A stretch of DNA of 64,000 nt. It comes from Arenicola marina. Its lineage: Eukaryota > Annelida > Polychaeta > Arenicolidae. The stretch covers positions 21,870,352 through 21,934,351 of the forward strand of contig OZ025257.1 of NCBI GenBank assembly GCA_964019135.1, given 5' to 3'. Under the pieces are notes generated by a model. That model was not told the DNA's origin and did no database searches. It saw nothing but the letters and a program-made list of their open reading frames with translations. Of the stretch, positions 1-11,000 are shown one piece after another (position 1 is the first letter of the stretch; every line of letters begins with the position of its first letter). The translations under genes and the position numbers were made by a program.

Positions 1-482
1 CAATTGTGAGTTGAGACCCCAGACTACTATCCGAATGTGCTATGACGGAAAAAGCAGGGTCAGCGAAGAAGGGGTGGGGGCTAGAGGTGGGAGGGGGGTA
101 GAGATGTGTGCGAGGGGAGGTTGGACTAGTTACATATACAATCGGCCAGGCGGCATGTATGTAAATAAAGTGCAGCCAGGTGATGGAGCCGTAAGAAAGT
201 CACTCTTACTATTAAAAATATTATTACATAGAGATACACGTAAAAATACGATGATACATAGTAAGACGATGACTTGCTGCATTTGTAACATAATATGGAT
301 AGGTGCTACCTAAAAAAATGCGAGCGTATATTTATTAATTCAGATATTCCGAGGGGATACATCTAGATTAATATTCGAAATTAATCTCGCTTTGGGCTTG
401 CCATGAAGAATATCTTTGGCGGGATGACGTATGCCATGCACGTGCTTGTCATATCATTCGGTTGCTTAGGAACTCCCCATTG
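1..482. other. Non-coding stretch, no gene seen
   Basis: The stretch begins G-rich (about 60-130) and then becomes AT-rich. Its longest open frame is about 100 codons, with low-complexity composition and no family resemblance. I see no splice-flanked exon here. Confidence 0.5.
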
Positions 483-598
483 TGACGTCATGTTTATAAC
501 ATTTTGACGTCACAACTACTCTCACTATGACAGCAGCCGATGGGCGGTCACCAAGAGCGCTCTGCTTGGCAACAGACATTTAGCGCGTCCCTTATAAA
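483..598 (+). promoter_or_regulatory. Candidate promoter: two CREs, GC box and TATA box
   Basis: Two perfect palindromic cAMP-response elements (TGACGTCA) lie at 483-490 and 505-512, 22 bp apart. A GGGCGG box is at 542-546 and a TATAAA at 593-598. This order and spacing is what is known for CREB-regulated promoters, including several neuropeptide genes, and would place a + strand start near 620-630. The nearest supported + strand gene is NPF, whose ATG exon has a splice acceptor directly before it and so needs an upstream non-coding exon. Linking the two across nearly 7 kb is inference; the promoter could serve an unrecognised transcript. Confidence 0.4.
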
Positions 599-599
599 T

Positions 600-1632
600 T
601 AACTTTAATTTGAAGTATACATCCATGTGTTAACATTGAAAAATGTATTCGCTAATTTTTGTGGGGCAGCTGATTTAATTATTAAAGACATGACATAAAA
701 GGCTTCGACCTCTCTTTGCTTGAATAGATATTATGTACAGCTGATATTTACTTCCGAAAACGTCTCATGGGGGCTGTTACGCAATATGAAAGTCCTAAGC
801 CTATGCTTGAAATGGACTTTGAATACGCATGCATGTTACCTTAAGAGCTCGCTTGCGCTCGCTATAATTACGTGATACTGTTGCAATTAATATGTCGAAG
901 TTCACATCAAGTACGTTGAAAACGACAGGGAAATTATGTAACTTATTCATAATAACCCTACTGAACTTACAGTTTGGGTCTTACCTAGTTTTAAACCCAA
1001 AACAAAATAAAAGGTACGATATAATATCAGTTAATACGTTCAATAAATTACTAGTGATGTTGTTCCCATCGTAGCCTAGAATTACATCATTGTATGATAC
1101 ATTTACTCTCTATGACCTTGCAATCGGGGCTTCAGCTGTTGACAATATGTAGAGCTATTCTGGCCGAGTTCGCGTTCACATTGTGCCGGTTTATAGGCCC
1201 GGTTTACCCCGGTCCTGAAAACCGGGCATAACCTTGGACAATCCTGGGTAAGCCAGTCCGTAGTCAATCCGGGGTGATCAGGGGTGTACAGTGGTGAACC
1301 TCAGGTCGCCCCGGTGTTTTGAACTGTTCAAAACTACTGGGATTAACACATAGCGCTCCGTTGTAAAAACGTCGTGGATTATTGTTTGCGAGATGGCCCC
1401 CCGAGAGGACTGGAAACGGCCGGGGATAAACCGTAGCCAACACCGGCACGGTGTGAGTTAGGCTTTAAGCCCAGCGAGATATGAGCGGCATTTTCATGTG
1501 CGGTGATAAGTCCTTTTACCTCTTTTGATTCCTTTAGGATATTGTCCAGATCCCATGTTCTTTTCCTTGCGCTGGTGGTCATCCCGGTGACTTCTGTTTA
1601 TCTGTTCTCGTCGTCTGTCCTCTATATCACAA
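600..1632. other. Non-coding stretch, no gene seen
   Basis: The DNA is AT-rich to about 1140 and then GC-balanced. Between 1180 and 1460 there are several short CCGG-containing repeats. No frame has exon-like codon use or flanking splice sites that I can support. Confidence 0.45.
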
Positions 1633-2008
1633 TGCCCCTCCCCATCCTCCCTTTCCCTCTCTCTCCAACCCCTCCCCACCTCACTTCCTCCTCCTCCCCC
1701 TCCTTCCCGTCTCCCACCCCTCTCACCCCACTTCCCCTGCTCTCCCTCCTCCCCATCCTACCCCTCTCCTACCCCTCCCACCCTACCCTTCCCCCTCCTC
1801 TCTCAAACCCTCCCACCCCACTTCCCCCTGCTCTCCCTCCTCCCCCTCCTACCCCTCTCCTACCCCTCCCACCCCTCTTGCCCCTCCTGTCCCTCCTCTC
1901 CCCCTCCCCCTCTCCCACCCCTCCTACCCCACTTCCCCCTGCTCTCCCTTCTCCCCCTCTTCCCTCTCTCACACTCCTCCGAATCCACGTGCCCCTCACC
2001 CACCCTTA
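1633..2008. repeat. Long polypyrimidine tract with internal duplications
   Basis: About 375 bases of the + strand are almost entirely C and T. The motif CACTTCCCCCTGCTCTCC recurs near 1730, 1818 and 1931, so the tract grew partly by tandem duplication of blocks of roughly 85-115 bp. The open frames through it (proline/serine/leucine on +, glycine/arginine on -) are products of composition, not genes. Such tracts can form triplex (H-DNA) structures; that is general knowledge, not shown here. Confidence 0.85.
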
Positions 2009-2329
2009 GCTCCCATAGAAGGCACGTGAGGTATATATGTGGGATCCTGCTCGGCAAGGCCAGATCTGGCGCCTAAACGGGGTGGAAGGGCGGAGTTTGT
2101 GAGGAGGGCGGGGGCGCGGGGTGGGGGTGGGGGGTAAGGGTGTGTGTGTCAACACATGGTCGTGACGCTTCTGGTGTCAGGGGCAGATGGCAATGCGAGC
2201 GGAGATGGGAGGTTGGGGAGGGAGAGGGGAGAAAGAGGGGTGGGGGTGGAATTATATGTCTTACAATGCCGGGCACATTCTCGTCGTTTGTCTTACTTTG
2301 AGCTTGGCGCGTTGACAACCCCCTACCAC

Positions 2330-2720
2330 CCCATCCCACCTCCCGGTCAACCCCCCCCCCCCCCACACCTCCCAACCCTCCCCTCGCCCTTATGGTGGTG
2401 ACACTGGTACACACGGTCGTGTCATTAGCAATTCTGGGTTATATCTGTCACGGGGTGTCTCCTTAACTGGTGTTGCCCCTTCCAGCCCCGCCTCCACCCC
2501 CCGATTATTACGCCACCCCCCCCCCACACACACGCACACCCACGCCTCCCCCCCCCCACCCACGCCCCCCAATCCATCAACCCTCATCTCTACCCGCACA
2601 CAGTCACACACCCCCTCGCCGCCACGCAACCCAATATTGTCCCATCCCCACTGTCACCCACACCTATGTCTACTAACGTAATTCGATATGACCCCCCCCC
2701 CCACCACCGCCTAACTTTAC
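2330..2720. repeat. C-rich low-complexity DNA with CA runs
   Basis: The + strand is dominated by CCCC and CACA runs, including homopolymer C at about 2349-2363, 2515-2525 and 2692-2702. The open frames on both strands are low-complexity and unsupported. Confidence 0.7.
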
Positions 2721-2997
2721 CTCACCCCACCCGTGTACATAGCGATACATGCAGGATAGCCAACAACGATACGGTATCCGCCCCTTGAGGTTTGTAACTG
2801 AACTATGGCTGTTTCGTCTGGCCCAATATTGCCCGTCTATATCCACGTCTAGCCCAACATGTACCTCGGAATTATCGGACCAAGACTTATATACCAGTCG
2901 GTTTAGGAAACATCTGTCTAATGTTCGATATAATTTGGTCGAAGTTTGGTACCCGCCCCCCCCCCCCCCCCCCAATCTTCGGTCGCAAGTGTCTCAT

Positions 2998-3132
2998 GGG
3001 GCGTATTTGTTATTTCTGTGACGAAAAATCGAGCGACCTCTATCGGTTGGAGAGTGAACATCTCCAGCCGGGTCCTGGCAATATATAATGGGGTGCTGTA
3101 TCTTATTGTAATCCTAGCATTCGGAGGCTGAA
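2998..3132 (+). repeat. Diverged repeat, copy 1 of a local pair
   Basis: The segment starts GGGGCGTATTTGTTATTTCT and ends near GTAATCCTAGCATTCGGAGG. It aligns along its length with 3562-3705, sharing GCGACCTCTRTCGGTTGGAG, CAGCCGGGTC and TTGTAATCCTAGCATT. It carries no coding signal. Confidence 0.6.
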
Positions 3133-3561
3133 CTGCAGACCGGTATGGATTTTGTTCCGGAATGCAGAGCTTCTCGGATCCTGGTCGGAGGGAGTCTCTG
3201 ACGAATGAGGGATATCCCGATGTGCATACAGCTTTATGATAGTGACCTTGGAACAGATAGATGTAATGCCATTATGAACACATGCATAGTGCGTGTCGTT
3301 TTGTGGGCGATAATGAAGAAGGCTGGAACACGTGTTGGGTGGTCTTTTTATACTAAAGTCACTTCTAATTGGCTACAGGTTATGTGGTACAAGGGTTACT
3401 ATAATTGGATAAGACAGAATACAATTGCAGGAATGCTACGTCAATAGAAACCGAATAATTATATTATTCATCATCTTCTTTAACATACGAAGTATACATA
3501 TAACTTTACGTTTTTATTCGTTACCCCAAATCGGTAACGTTAACGATTTACCATAAATAAT

Positions 3562-3705
3562 ATGGGGCGTTTTTATTATTACTGTGAGGGAAGGTCGTGC
3601 GACCTCTGTCGGTTGGAGAGTGGAACATCGACGGGCAATGACCAGCCGGGTCTTGGCAATAATTAGGCGTTGCATTCTATTGTAATCCTAGCATTAGGGG
3701 GCTAA
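3562..3705 (+). repeat. Diverged repeat, copy 2 of a local pair
   Basis: This is the second copy of the 2998-3132 repeat in the same orientation, about 560 bp downstream. It differs by several indels and substitutions, so it is an old duplication or two members of a dispersed family. Confidence 0.6.
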
Positions 3706-3949
3706 AATCTCCTACACTGGGCCACCTACAGTGCATGCCATGTATGTGTGTAACATGGAAAACTCATCGCGATTACTCCAAGCCCTCTACGCCGTAATGA
3801 CTGCTCGCCGCACCTATGCCCTACAAAATGGCTTGATAAACGCGAGCAGATCATTCCAGAAGCGAATGGATGTGACAGCCGCAGAGACGCGCCCCCGCCT
3901 GGATTTCAATAAGCTGTCAAGCCCACAGCCTCTTCCACAATGGCAACGT

Positions 3950-4550
3950 CCCTCCCTACCTCCATCTCTCTTCCCCTCCCCTCCCCTTCCCTCCCCTCCC
4001 CTCCCGGAACTGACACTCCCACCCTTCCGCCCCCACGCGCCCATATACCCAGCCCATCCTAGTCTAACCCGATGACCACTGGCATCGTACCCTCAACCCC
4101 CGACAATACGTTTTACCCGCAACATCACCCCTCCCACCCCCCCACCCCCGCGCACTTCTCTTCCCTTCCCTCCCATCCCCGATCCCTCTCCCCCATACCG
4201 CATCTCCCATTCCCCCACCCCTCCCTCCCCCCTGATCGCTAACCCTTCTCCCCCACCCACACCCCCCATCTCCCCTTCCCTCCCCTACCCGACCTCCCCC
4301 TGCCCCCGGTCGGACCCCTCTCCCCCACACCCCATCCCACCCCACCCCATCTGACCATTGTACCCTCGATCTCCCAACAAAAGCAGAACTAGTCTCCCGG
4401 ATCGTTGCCAAATCTGTCTGGCCGGACAAAACACGCGCTTCTCTGGAGTACCGCTGACAGCATCTCCGCCACCCAGCCGTCGCCATCCCCCACACCCCCC
4501 TCCTGTGCCCTCCCTCCCCCACTCCTCCGCCCCCCCCCCCCCCATAGATA
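3950..4550. repeat. Pyrimidine-rich low-complexity region
   Basis: Most of this interval is C/T-rich on +, interrupted near 4350-4470 by ordinary sequence, and it ends in a poly-C run at 4531-4543. The glycine-rich open frame on the - strand is a composition artefact. Confidence 0.7.
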
Positions 4551-5584
4551 TTTGAAATGCACAATGGAAGGCAGACAACTGGGTATGCAGGTTGCATCAA
4601 AAAGAAATCAGAGCAAATACCGATCAACTCTGGTTATCCGTTACAGTTGTGAAGTATTACTCCGTGTCTGAGACACGCGGAACGACTCCTGCATGCCCAC
4701 TCGGCGCTCAGTGGTTCTGACACCCAAGCCGAGTCCAAGTGACAAAACAGTTGTCTGCAGTTTTGATCTATTTCCCTCTCGTATGAACTGCCGACGCTTT
4801 GACCCCGGCGGTCGGACAGCCAGTTTGCGCCATACATCAGTGACCGATATCGGCAAAAAGAGGGATATTAGTTAGTGGCAGACATTATGTGGAGGTGATA
4901 AGGCTTTATGGAGAACCCAGGGTTGTCAACACATACAAGTGTGAGGTTGTAGCGTTAGTTCTAAAATTTGATATCGGCCTCGTCCTCAATATGTCATTAT
5001 TTTATTGTCGTGTTGAGCAAGCGTGGATCCATGGGGGGGGGGGGGGCTAGGGGGTTTGCACCACCCCGCCCTCTTTTAGTGGCGAGGATGTTCTTTTTAC
5101 AATGGTGACTAACAACTAAGCTGTGCCCCCCCGCCCCCCCCCCCTGCCCTTTTTGTACTGGACCTCCCATATTATTTCGGTCGTAACATTTTCAAACTCC
5201 CCACCCACCCCCCTTTCTTTGAATAGATGATATCTATCTTGTTAGTTTGTTATGTTACTTTTTTCTGTGGGGAAAGCATGTTCTGTCAGCAGCTTCAATG
5301 TCTCTATTACAAAGAGTGTGTGAGAAGACCCCAATGGAATTGCGGAGGGGGTATCCTGAAACAGCTCTATATTGGAAATCGAATAGATTGAACGTGGAAG
5401 TTTGCCTGAGTTTTCGGAATAACCGTAGCGTCACGTATGGTATTCGTGGTCAAAGAAGGAACAATCAGCTTAAGGAAAACCAGTAATTCAATTTTTTTAT
5501 TTCAGTTCAGTTGAAGACTAAAAATATATAAACTTGTACTAATAAGTGATGATACAGCATTGATGCCTCAACCAGCAATGTGGA

Positions 5585-6478
5585 TTTAGTCCTCCACCCA
5601 TGACCTTCATTTAGACGTCGTTTCGGGTTTAGTCCTCCATCCATGACCTCCATTTAGACGTCGGTTCGGGTTTAATCCTCCATCTATGCCCTTCATTTAG
5701 ACGTCGGTTCGGGTTTATTCCTCCACCCATGACCTCCATTTAGACGTCGGTTCGGGTTTAGTCCTCCATCCATGACCTCCATTTAGACGTCGGTTCGGGT
5801 TTAGTCCTCCATCCATGACCTTCATTTAGACGTCGGTGCGGGTTTAGTTCTCCATCTATGACCTTCATTTAGACGTCGGTTCGGGTTTAGTCCTCCATCC
5901 ATGACCTCCATTTAGACGTCGGTTCGGGTTTAGTTCTCCATCTATGACCTTCATTTAGACGTCGGTGCGGGTATATTCCTCCACCCATGACCTCCATTTA
6001 GACGTCGGTTCGGGTTTAATCCTCCATCTATGCCCTTCATTTAGACGTCGGTTCGGGTTTATTCCTCCACCCATGACCTCAATTTAGACATCGGTTCGGG
6101 TTTAGTCCTCCACCCATGACCTTCATTTAGACGTCGGTTCGTGTTTATTCCTCCACCCATGACCTCCATTTAGACGTCGGTTCGGGGTTAGTCCTCCACC
6201 CATGACCTCCATTTAGACGTCGGTTCAGGTTTAATCCTCCATCTATGCCCTTCATTTAGACGTCGGTTCGGGTTTATTCCTCCACCCATGACCTCCATTT
6301 AGACGTCGGTTCGGGTTTAATCCTCCATCTATGCCCTTCATTTAGACGTCGGTTCGGGTTTATTCCTCCACCCATGACCTCAATTTAGACATCGGTTCGG
6401 GTTTAGTCCTCCACCCATGACCTTCATTTAGACGTCGGTTCGGGTTTAGTCCTCCACCCATGACCTCCATTTAGACGG
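5585..6478 (+). repeat. 43-bp minisatellite, copy A (about 21 units)
   Basis: The tandem unit of 43 bp contains TTTAGTCCTCC, CCATGACCTCC and ATTTAGACGTCGGTTCGGG. Units vary at few positions (ACCC/ATCC/ATCT; GACC/GCCC; TTCGGG/TGCGGG). The array ends in a truncated unit before GGTTTCGGTCACC. It lies about 1 kb upstream of the NPF ATG exon. Since 43 is not a multiple of three it is not a protein repeat. Confidence 0.95.
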
Positions 6479-6479
6479 T

Positions 6480-7113
6480 TTCGGTCACCCTGACGCAATG
6501 ATTAATTTTCTTGATTACGACGCAGCCGGAGGCCTATCAGTGCAACACGTGACCTGACACGAACCAATTACGAGACGCGGTGGCCGCGCGAGGATCGCCG
6601 GGAAGACTCGACCCCTTCATGTGGTCGTTTGGGGCAGACAACAAGCTGCACACGTGTGGACGGACGGACATACCTTCCCGGCATGCACTGGGCGAGGGAG
6701 GGATGGGTAGTAGCCATACGACTTCTACATGTGTGTCACATACGGGTCTCATCAGGGATTGGGTCGTTACTTGGCAATGTCACTGGCACCAGGGACCTCA
6801 GGCTCAGCGTCAGGAGGTCCCACCGGGCCGCAATAATGAGAGCTTAATTGTTGTTGATATATGGCCTTACCTTCTGGGGCCTGAAGCGGTGCTGAGAGCC
6901 AATGAATCAATGCCCCAGATGGCAGGTGTAATAACGGGACTTCGCCCAAGTCTCGTCGTCCGGGCGGCTCGCTCAACAACTGTCAGACGAGACGACGGCG
7001 TGACTACGCAGTTTTCTCGTTTCAAGTGGCATTGTTTACGAGGATTTTTAGTACGAGGCGCAAGGAGACAACGAAATCACAGTGGCTGTGTTGAGTCACC
7101 TTCACATGTTTGA
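6480..7113 (+). other. GC-rich block with an unrecognised open frame upstream of NPF
   Basis: This block between the 43-bp array and the NPF exon is richer in G+C than its surroundings and holds E-boxes (CACGTG at about 6547 and CACACGTGTG near 6650). An ATG-initiated frame of 177 codons starts at 6580 and is kept in copy B (17431-17949) except for a changed end. I do not recognise the product, and its composition is uneven. It may instead be promoter or 5' exon sequence for NPF: a plausible donor (GATGTAAGA, GT at 7216) lies 270 bp before the acceptor at 7485-7486. Confidence 0.3.
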
Positions 7114-7486
7114 GAACTTTGGATTTGGATCATTTAAATGACACACCACACACCAAAATCACATCTTTGCTCCATCCTCAAGCTGTTTCTCTTGCTGATC
7201 TGTCTCGTCTACGATGTAAGAATGCGCACACAAGAGATGGTCACCTTGTAATCAGTATTGCTCTTGATTTTCGCATTATTTTGATGGCTTATTCATCTTC
7301 TTCCATGTATATTTTTGTCGTTAATCGTTGGTCCATAAAAAAGCGACATCTGTCCAACATTTCATGTAACTTTAAATTATCTTAATTGACATTAATTAAT
7401 TGTCGTGTATTATGTGCCCGCTTGGACAATGGGCAAATGTTTAATATAGTTAATAAAGCTTACAATTGCTTCTTCTTTTCTCGCAG

Positions 7487-7710
7487 ATGATGATGAAAAC
7501 ACAGCTAGGTTCGCTCGCCACATTCCGACTGTTCTTCCTCTGTCTGGTATTGGGACTTATTTTCCCTGCGGAAGGATACAAAATCGTCGACCTGCGTTCT
7601 GCGCCACCGGAAGGGCCTCCGATGCGACCCGATCACTTCCGGAGTGTAGCGGAACTCAACAAGTACCTCGCCGATCTCACTGACTATTACACAGTTCTAG
7701 GCCGACCAAG
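7487..7710 (+). CDS. NPF: Neuropeptide F precursor, first coding exon, copy A (partial)
   Basis: This exon is identical in sequence to 18320-18543. It starts at an ATG directly after a splice acceptor with a pyrimidine tract (TTCTTCTTTTCTCGCAG) and ends at CCAAG before GTATGT, in phase 2. It encodes a hydrophobic signal peptide (about residues 1-30) and the NPF peptide up to the first two bases of the arginine in GRPR. No second or third coding exon follows within copy A, which runs into the assembly gap. If the duplication is an unmerged allele, this is the other allele of the same exon; if it is real, it is an alternative or orphan first coding exon. Confidence 0.85.
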
Positions 7711-8032
7711 GTATGTCAGGCCCATCTATCTCTGTTTACAATCACAGTAGGTATCCCGAACCCTTTTCAGTCTGGCGGAAAGTAGACTAGTGCGGAAACT
7801 AGTGCGAGCAGGTAACGCATACAAGGCGAGAGGTTCTGAGGTCCTGCTGCCCTGAAGGTGGAGGGTAAGGGGCAAGCGTTCGGAGAATCCTTTCCAATTG
7901 ATCAGGGATGGTGAATATGCTTTCAGTGATTTCTACAAAATCAAGGCAGGGGAAAGGGAGAGAGAGAGGAGTGAGTTTGGGGCGGGTGGAGGGTGTCCAG
8001 CCCCAATGGACATCCCTCTTGAATTCCCCGGT

Positions 8033-11000
8033 GAGACTCCAAAACCATACCGTACAAATGACACGGTCACTTTAATAAGACCCCAATACTACACCGTACA
8101 AATAACACGGTCACTTTAATAAGGCTCCAATACTACACCGTACAAATAACACGGTCACTTTAATAAGGCTCCAATACTGCACCGTACAAATAACACGGTC
8201 ACTTTAATAAGACCCCAATACTACACCGTACAAATAACACGGTCACTTTAATAAGACCCCAACACCATACCGTATAAATAACACGATCACTTTAATAAGG
8301 CTCCATTACTACACCGTACAAATAACACGGTCACTTTAATAAGGCTCCATTACTACACCGTACAAATAACACGGTCACTTTAATAAGGCTCCAATACTGC
8401 ACCGTACAAATAACACGGTCACTTTAATAAGGCTCCAATACTACACCGTACAAATAACACGGTCACTTTAATAAGGCTCCATTACAACACCGTACAAATA
8501 ACACGGTCACATTAATAAGGCTCCAATACTACACCGTACAAATAACACTGTCACTTTAATAAGACCCCAATACTACACCGTACAAATAACACGGTCCCTT
8601 TAATAAGGCTCCAATATTACACCGTACAAATAACACAGTCACTTTAATAAGGCTCCATTACTACACCGTACAAATAACACGGTCACTTTAATAAGGCTCC
8701 AATACTACACCGTACAAATAACACAGTCACTTTAATAAGGCTCCAATACTGCACCGTACAAATAACACAGTCACTTTAATAAGGCTCCAATACTACACCG
8801 TACAAATAACACAGTCACTTTAATAAGGCTCCAATACTACACCGTACAAATAACACAGTCACTTTAATAAGGCTCCAATACTACACCGTACAAATAACAC
8901 GGTCCCTTTAATAAGGCTCCAATACTACACCGTACAAATAACACGGTCACTTTAATAAGGCTCCATTACTACACCGTACAAATAACACGGTCACTTTAAT
9001 AAGGCTCCAATACTACACCGTACAAATAACACGGTCACTTTAATAAGGCTCCATTACTACACCGTACAAATAACACGGTCACTTTAATAAGGCTCCATTA
9101 CTACACCGTACAAATAACACGGTCACTTTAATAAGGCTCTATTACTACACCGTACAAATAACACGGTCACTTTAATAAGGCTCCAATACTGCACCGTACA
9201 AATAACACAGTCACTTTTAATAAGGCTCCAATACTACACCGTACAAATAACACGGTCCCTTTAATAAGGCTCCAATACTACACCGTACAAATAACACGGT
9301 CACTTTAATAAGGCTCCATTACTACACCGTAAAATAACACGGTCACTTTAATAAGGCTCCATTACTACACCGTACAAATAACACGGACACTTTAATAAGG
9401 CTCCAATACTACACCGTACAAATAACACGGTCCCTTTAATAAGGCTCCAATACTACACCGTACAAATAACACGGTCACTTTAATAAGACTCCAATACTAC
9501 ACCGTACAAATAACACAGTCACTTTAATAAGGCTCCAATACTACACCGTACAAATAACACGGTCCCTTTAATAAGGCTCCAATACTACACCGTACAAATA
9601 ACACGGTCACTTTAATAAGGCTCCATTACTACACCGTACAAATAACACGGTCACTTTATTAAGGCTCCAATACTACACCGTAAAATAACACGGTCCCTTT
9701 AATAAGGCTCCATTACTACACCGTACAAATAACACGGTCACTTTAATAAGGCTCCATTACTACACCGTACAAATAACACGGACACTTTAATAAGGCTCCA
9801 TTACTACACCGTACAAATAACACGGTCACTTTAATAAGGCTCCATTACTACACCGTACAAATAACACGGTCACTTTAATAAGGCTCCAATACTGCACCGT
9901 ACAAATAACAAAGCCACATTAATAAGGCTCCAATGCTACACCGTACAAATAACACAGTCACTTTAATAAGGCTCCAATACTACACCGTACAAATAACACA
10001 GTCACCTTAATAAGGCTCCAATACTACACCGTACAAATAACACGGTCACTTTAATAAGGCTCCAATACTACACCGTACAAATAACACGGTCACTTTAATA
10101 AGGCTCCAATACTACACCGTACAAATAACACAGTCACTTTAATAAGACCCCAATACTACACCGTACAAATAACACGGTCACTTTAATAAGGCTCCAATAC
10201 TACACCGTACAAATAACACGGTCACTTTAATAAGGCTCCAATACTACACCGTACAAATAACACAGTCACTTTAATAAGGCTCCAATACTACACCGTACAA
10301 ATAACACGGTCACTTTAATAAGACCCCAATACTACACCGTACAAATAACACGGTCACTTTAATAAGGCTCCATTACTACACCGTACAAATAACACGGTCA
10401 CTTTAATAAGGCTCCATTACTACACCGTGCAAATAACACGGTCACTTTAATAAGGCTCCAATACTACACGGTACAAATAACACAGTCACTTTAATAAGGC
10501 TCCAATACTACATCGTACAAATAACACAGTCACTTTAATAAGGCTCCAATACTACACCGTACAAATAACACAGTCACTTTAATAAGGCTCCAATACTACA
10601 CCGTACAAATAACACGGTCACTTTAATAAGAGCCCAATACTACACCGTACAAATACCACGGTCACTTTAACAAGGCTCCATTACTACACCGTACAAATAA
10701 CACGGTCACTTTAATAAGGCTCCAATACTGCACCGTACAAATAACACAGTCACTTTAATAAGGCTCCAATACTACACCGTACAAATAACACAGTCACTTT
10801 AATAAGGCTCCAATACTACACCGTACAAATAACACAGTCACTTTAATAAGGCTCCAATACTACACCGTACAAATAACACGGTCCCTTTAATAAGGCTCCA
10901 ATACTACACCGTACAAATAACACGGTCACTTTAATAAGGCTCCATTACTACACCGTACAAATAACACGGTCACTTTAATAAGGCTCCAATACTACACCGT

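Noticed and set aside
1503..2057. Proline/serine-rich and glycine/arginine-rich frames in the pyrimidine tract
   Set aside because: Composition forces open frames in several phases on both strands.
5247..5486. A 79-codon frame present in both duplicated copies (also 15962-16201)
   Set aside because: Conservation between copies is uninformative because the copies are nearly identical throughout; no family is recognised.
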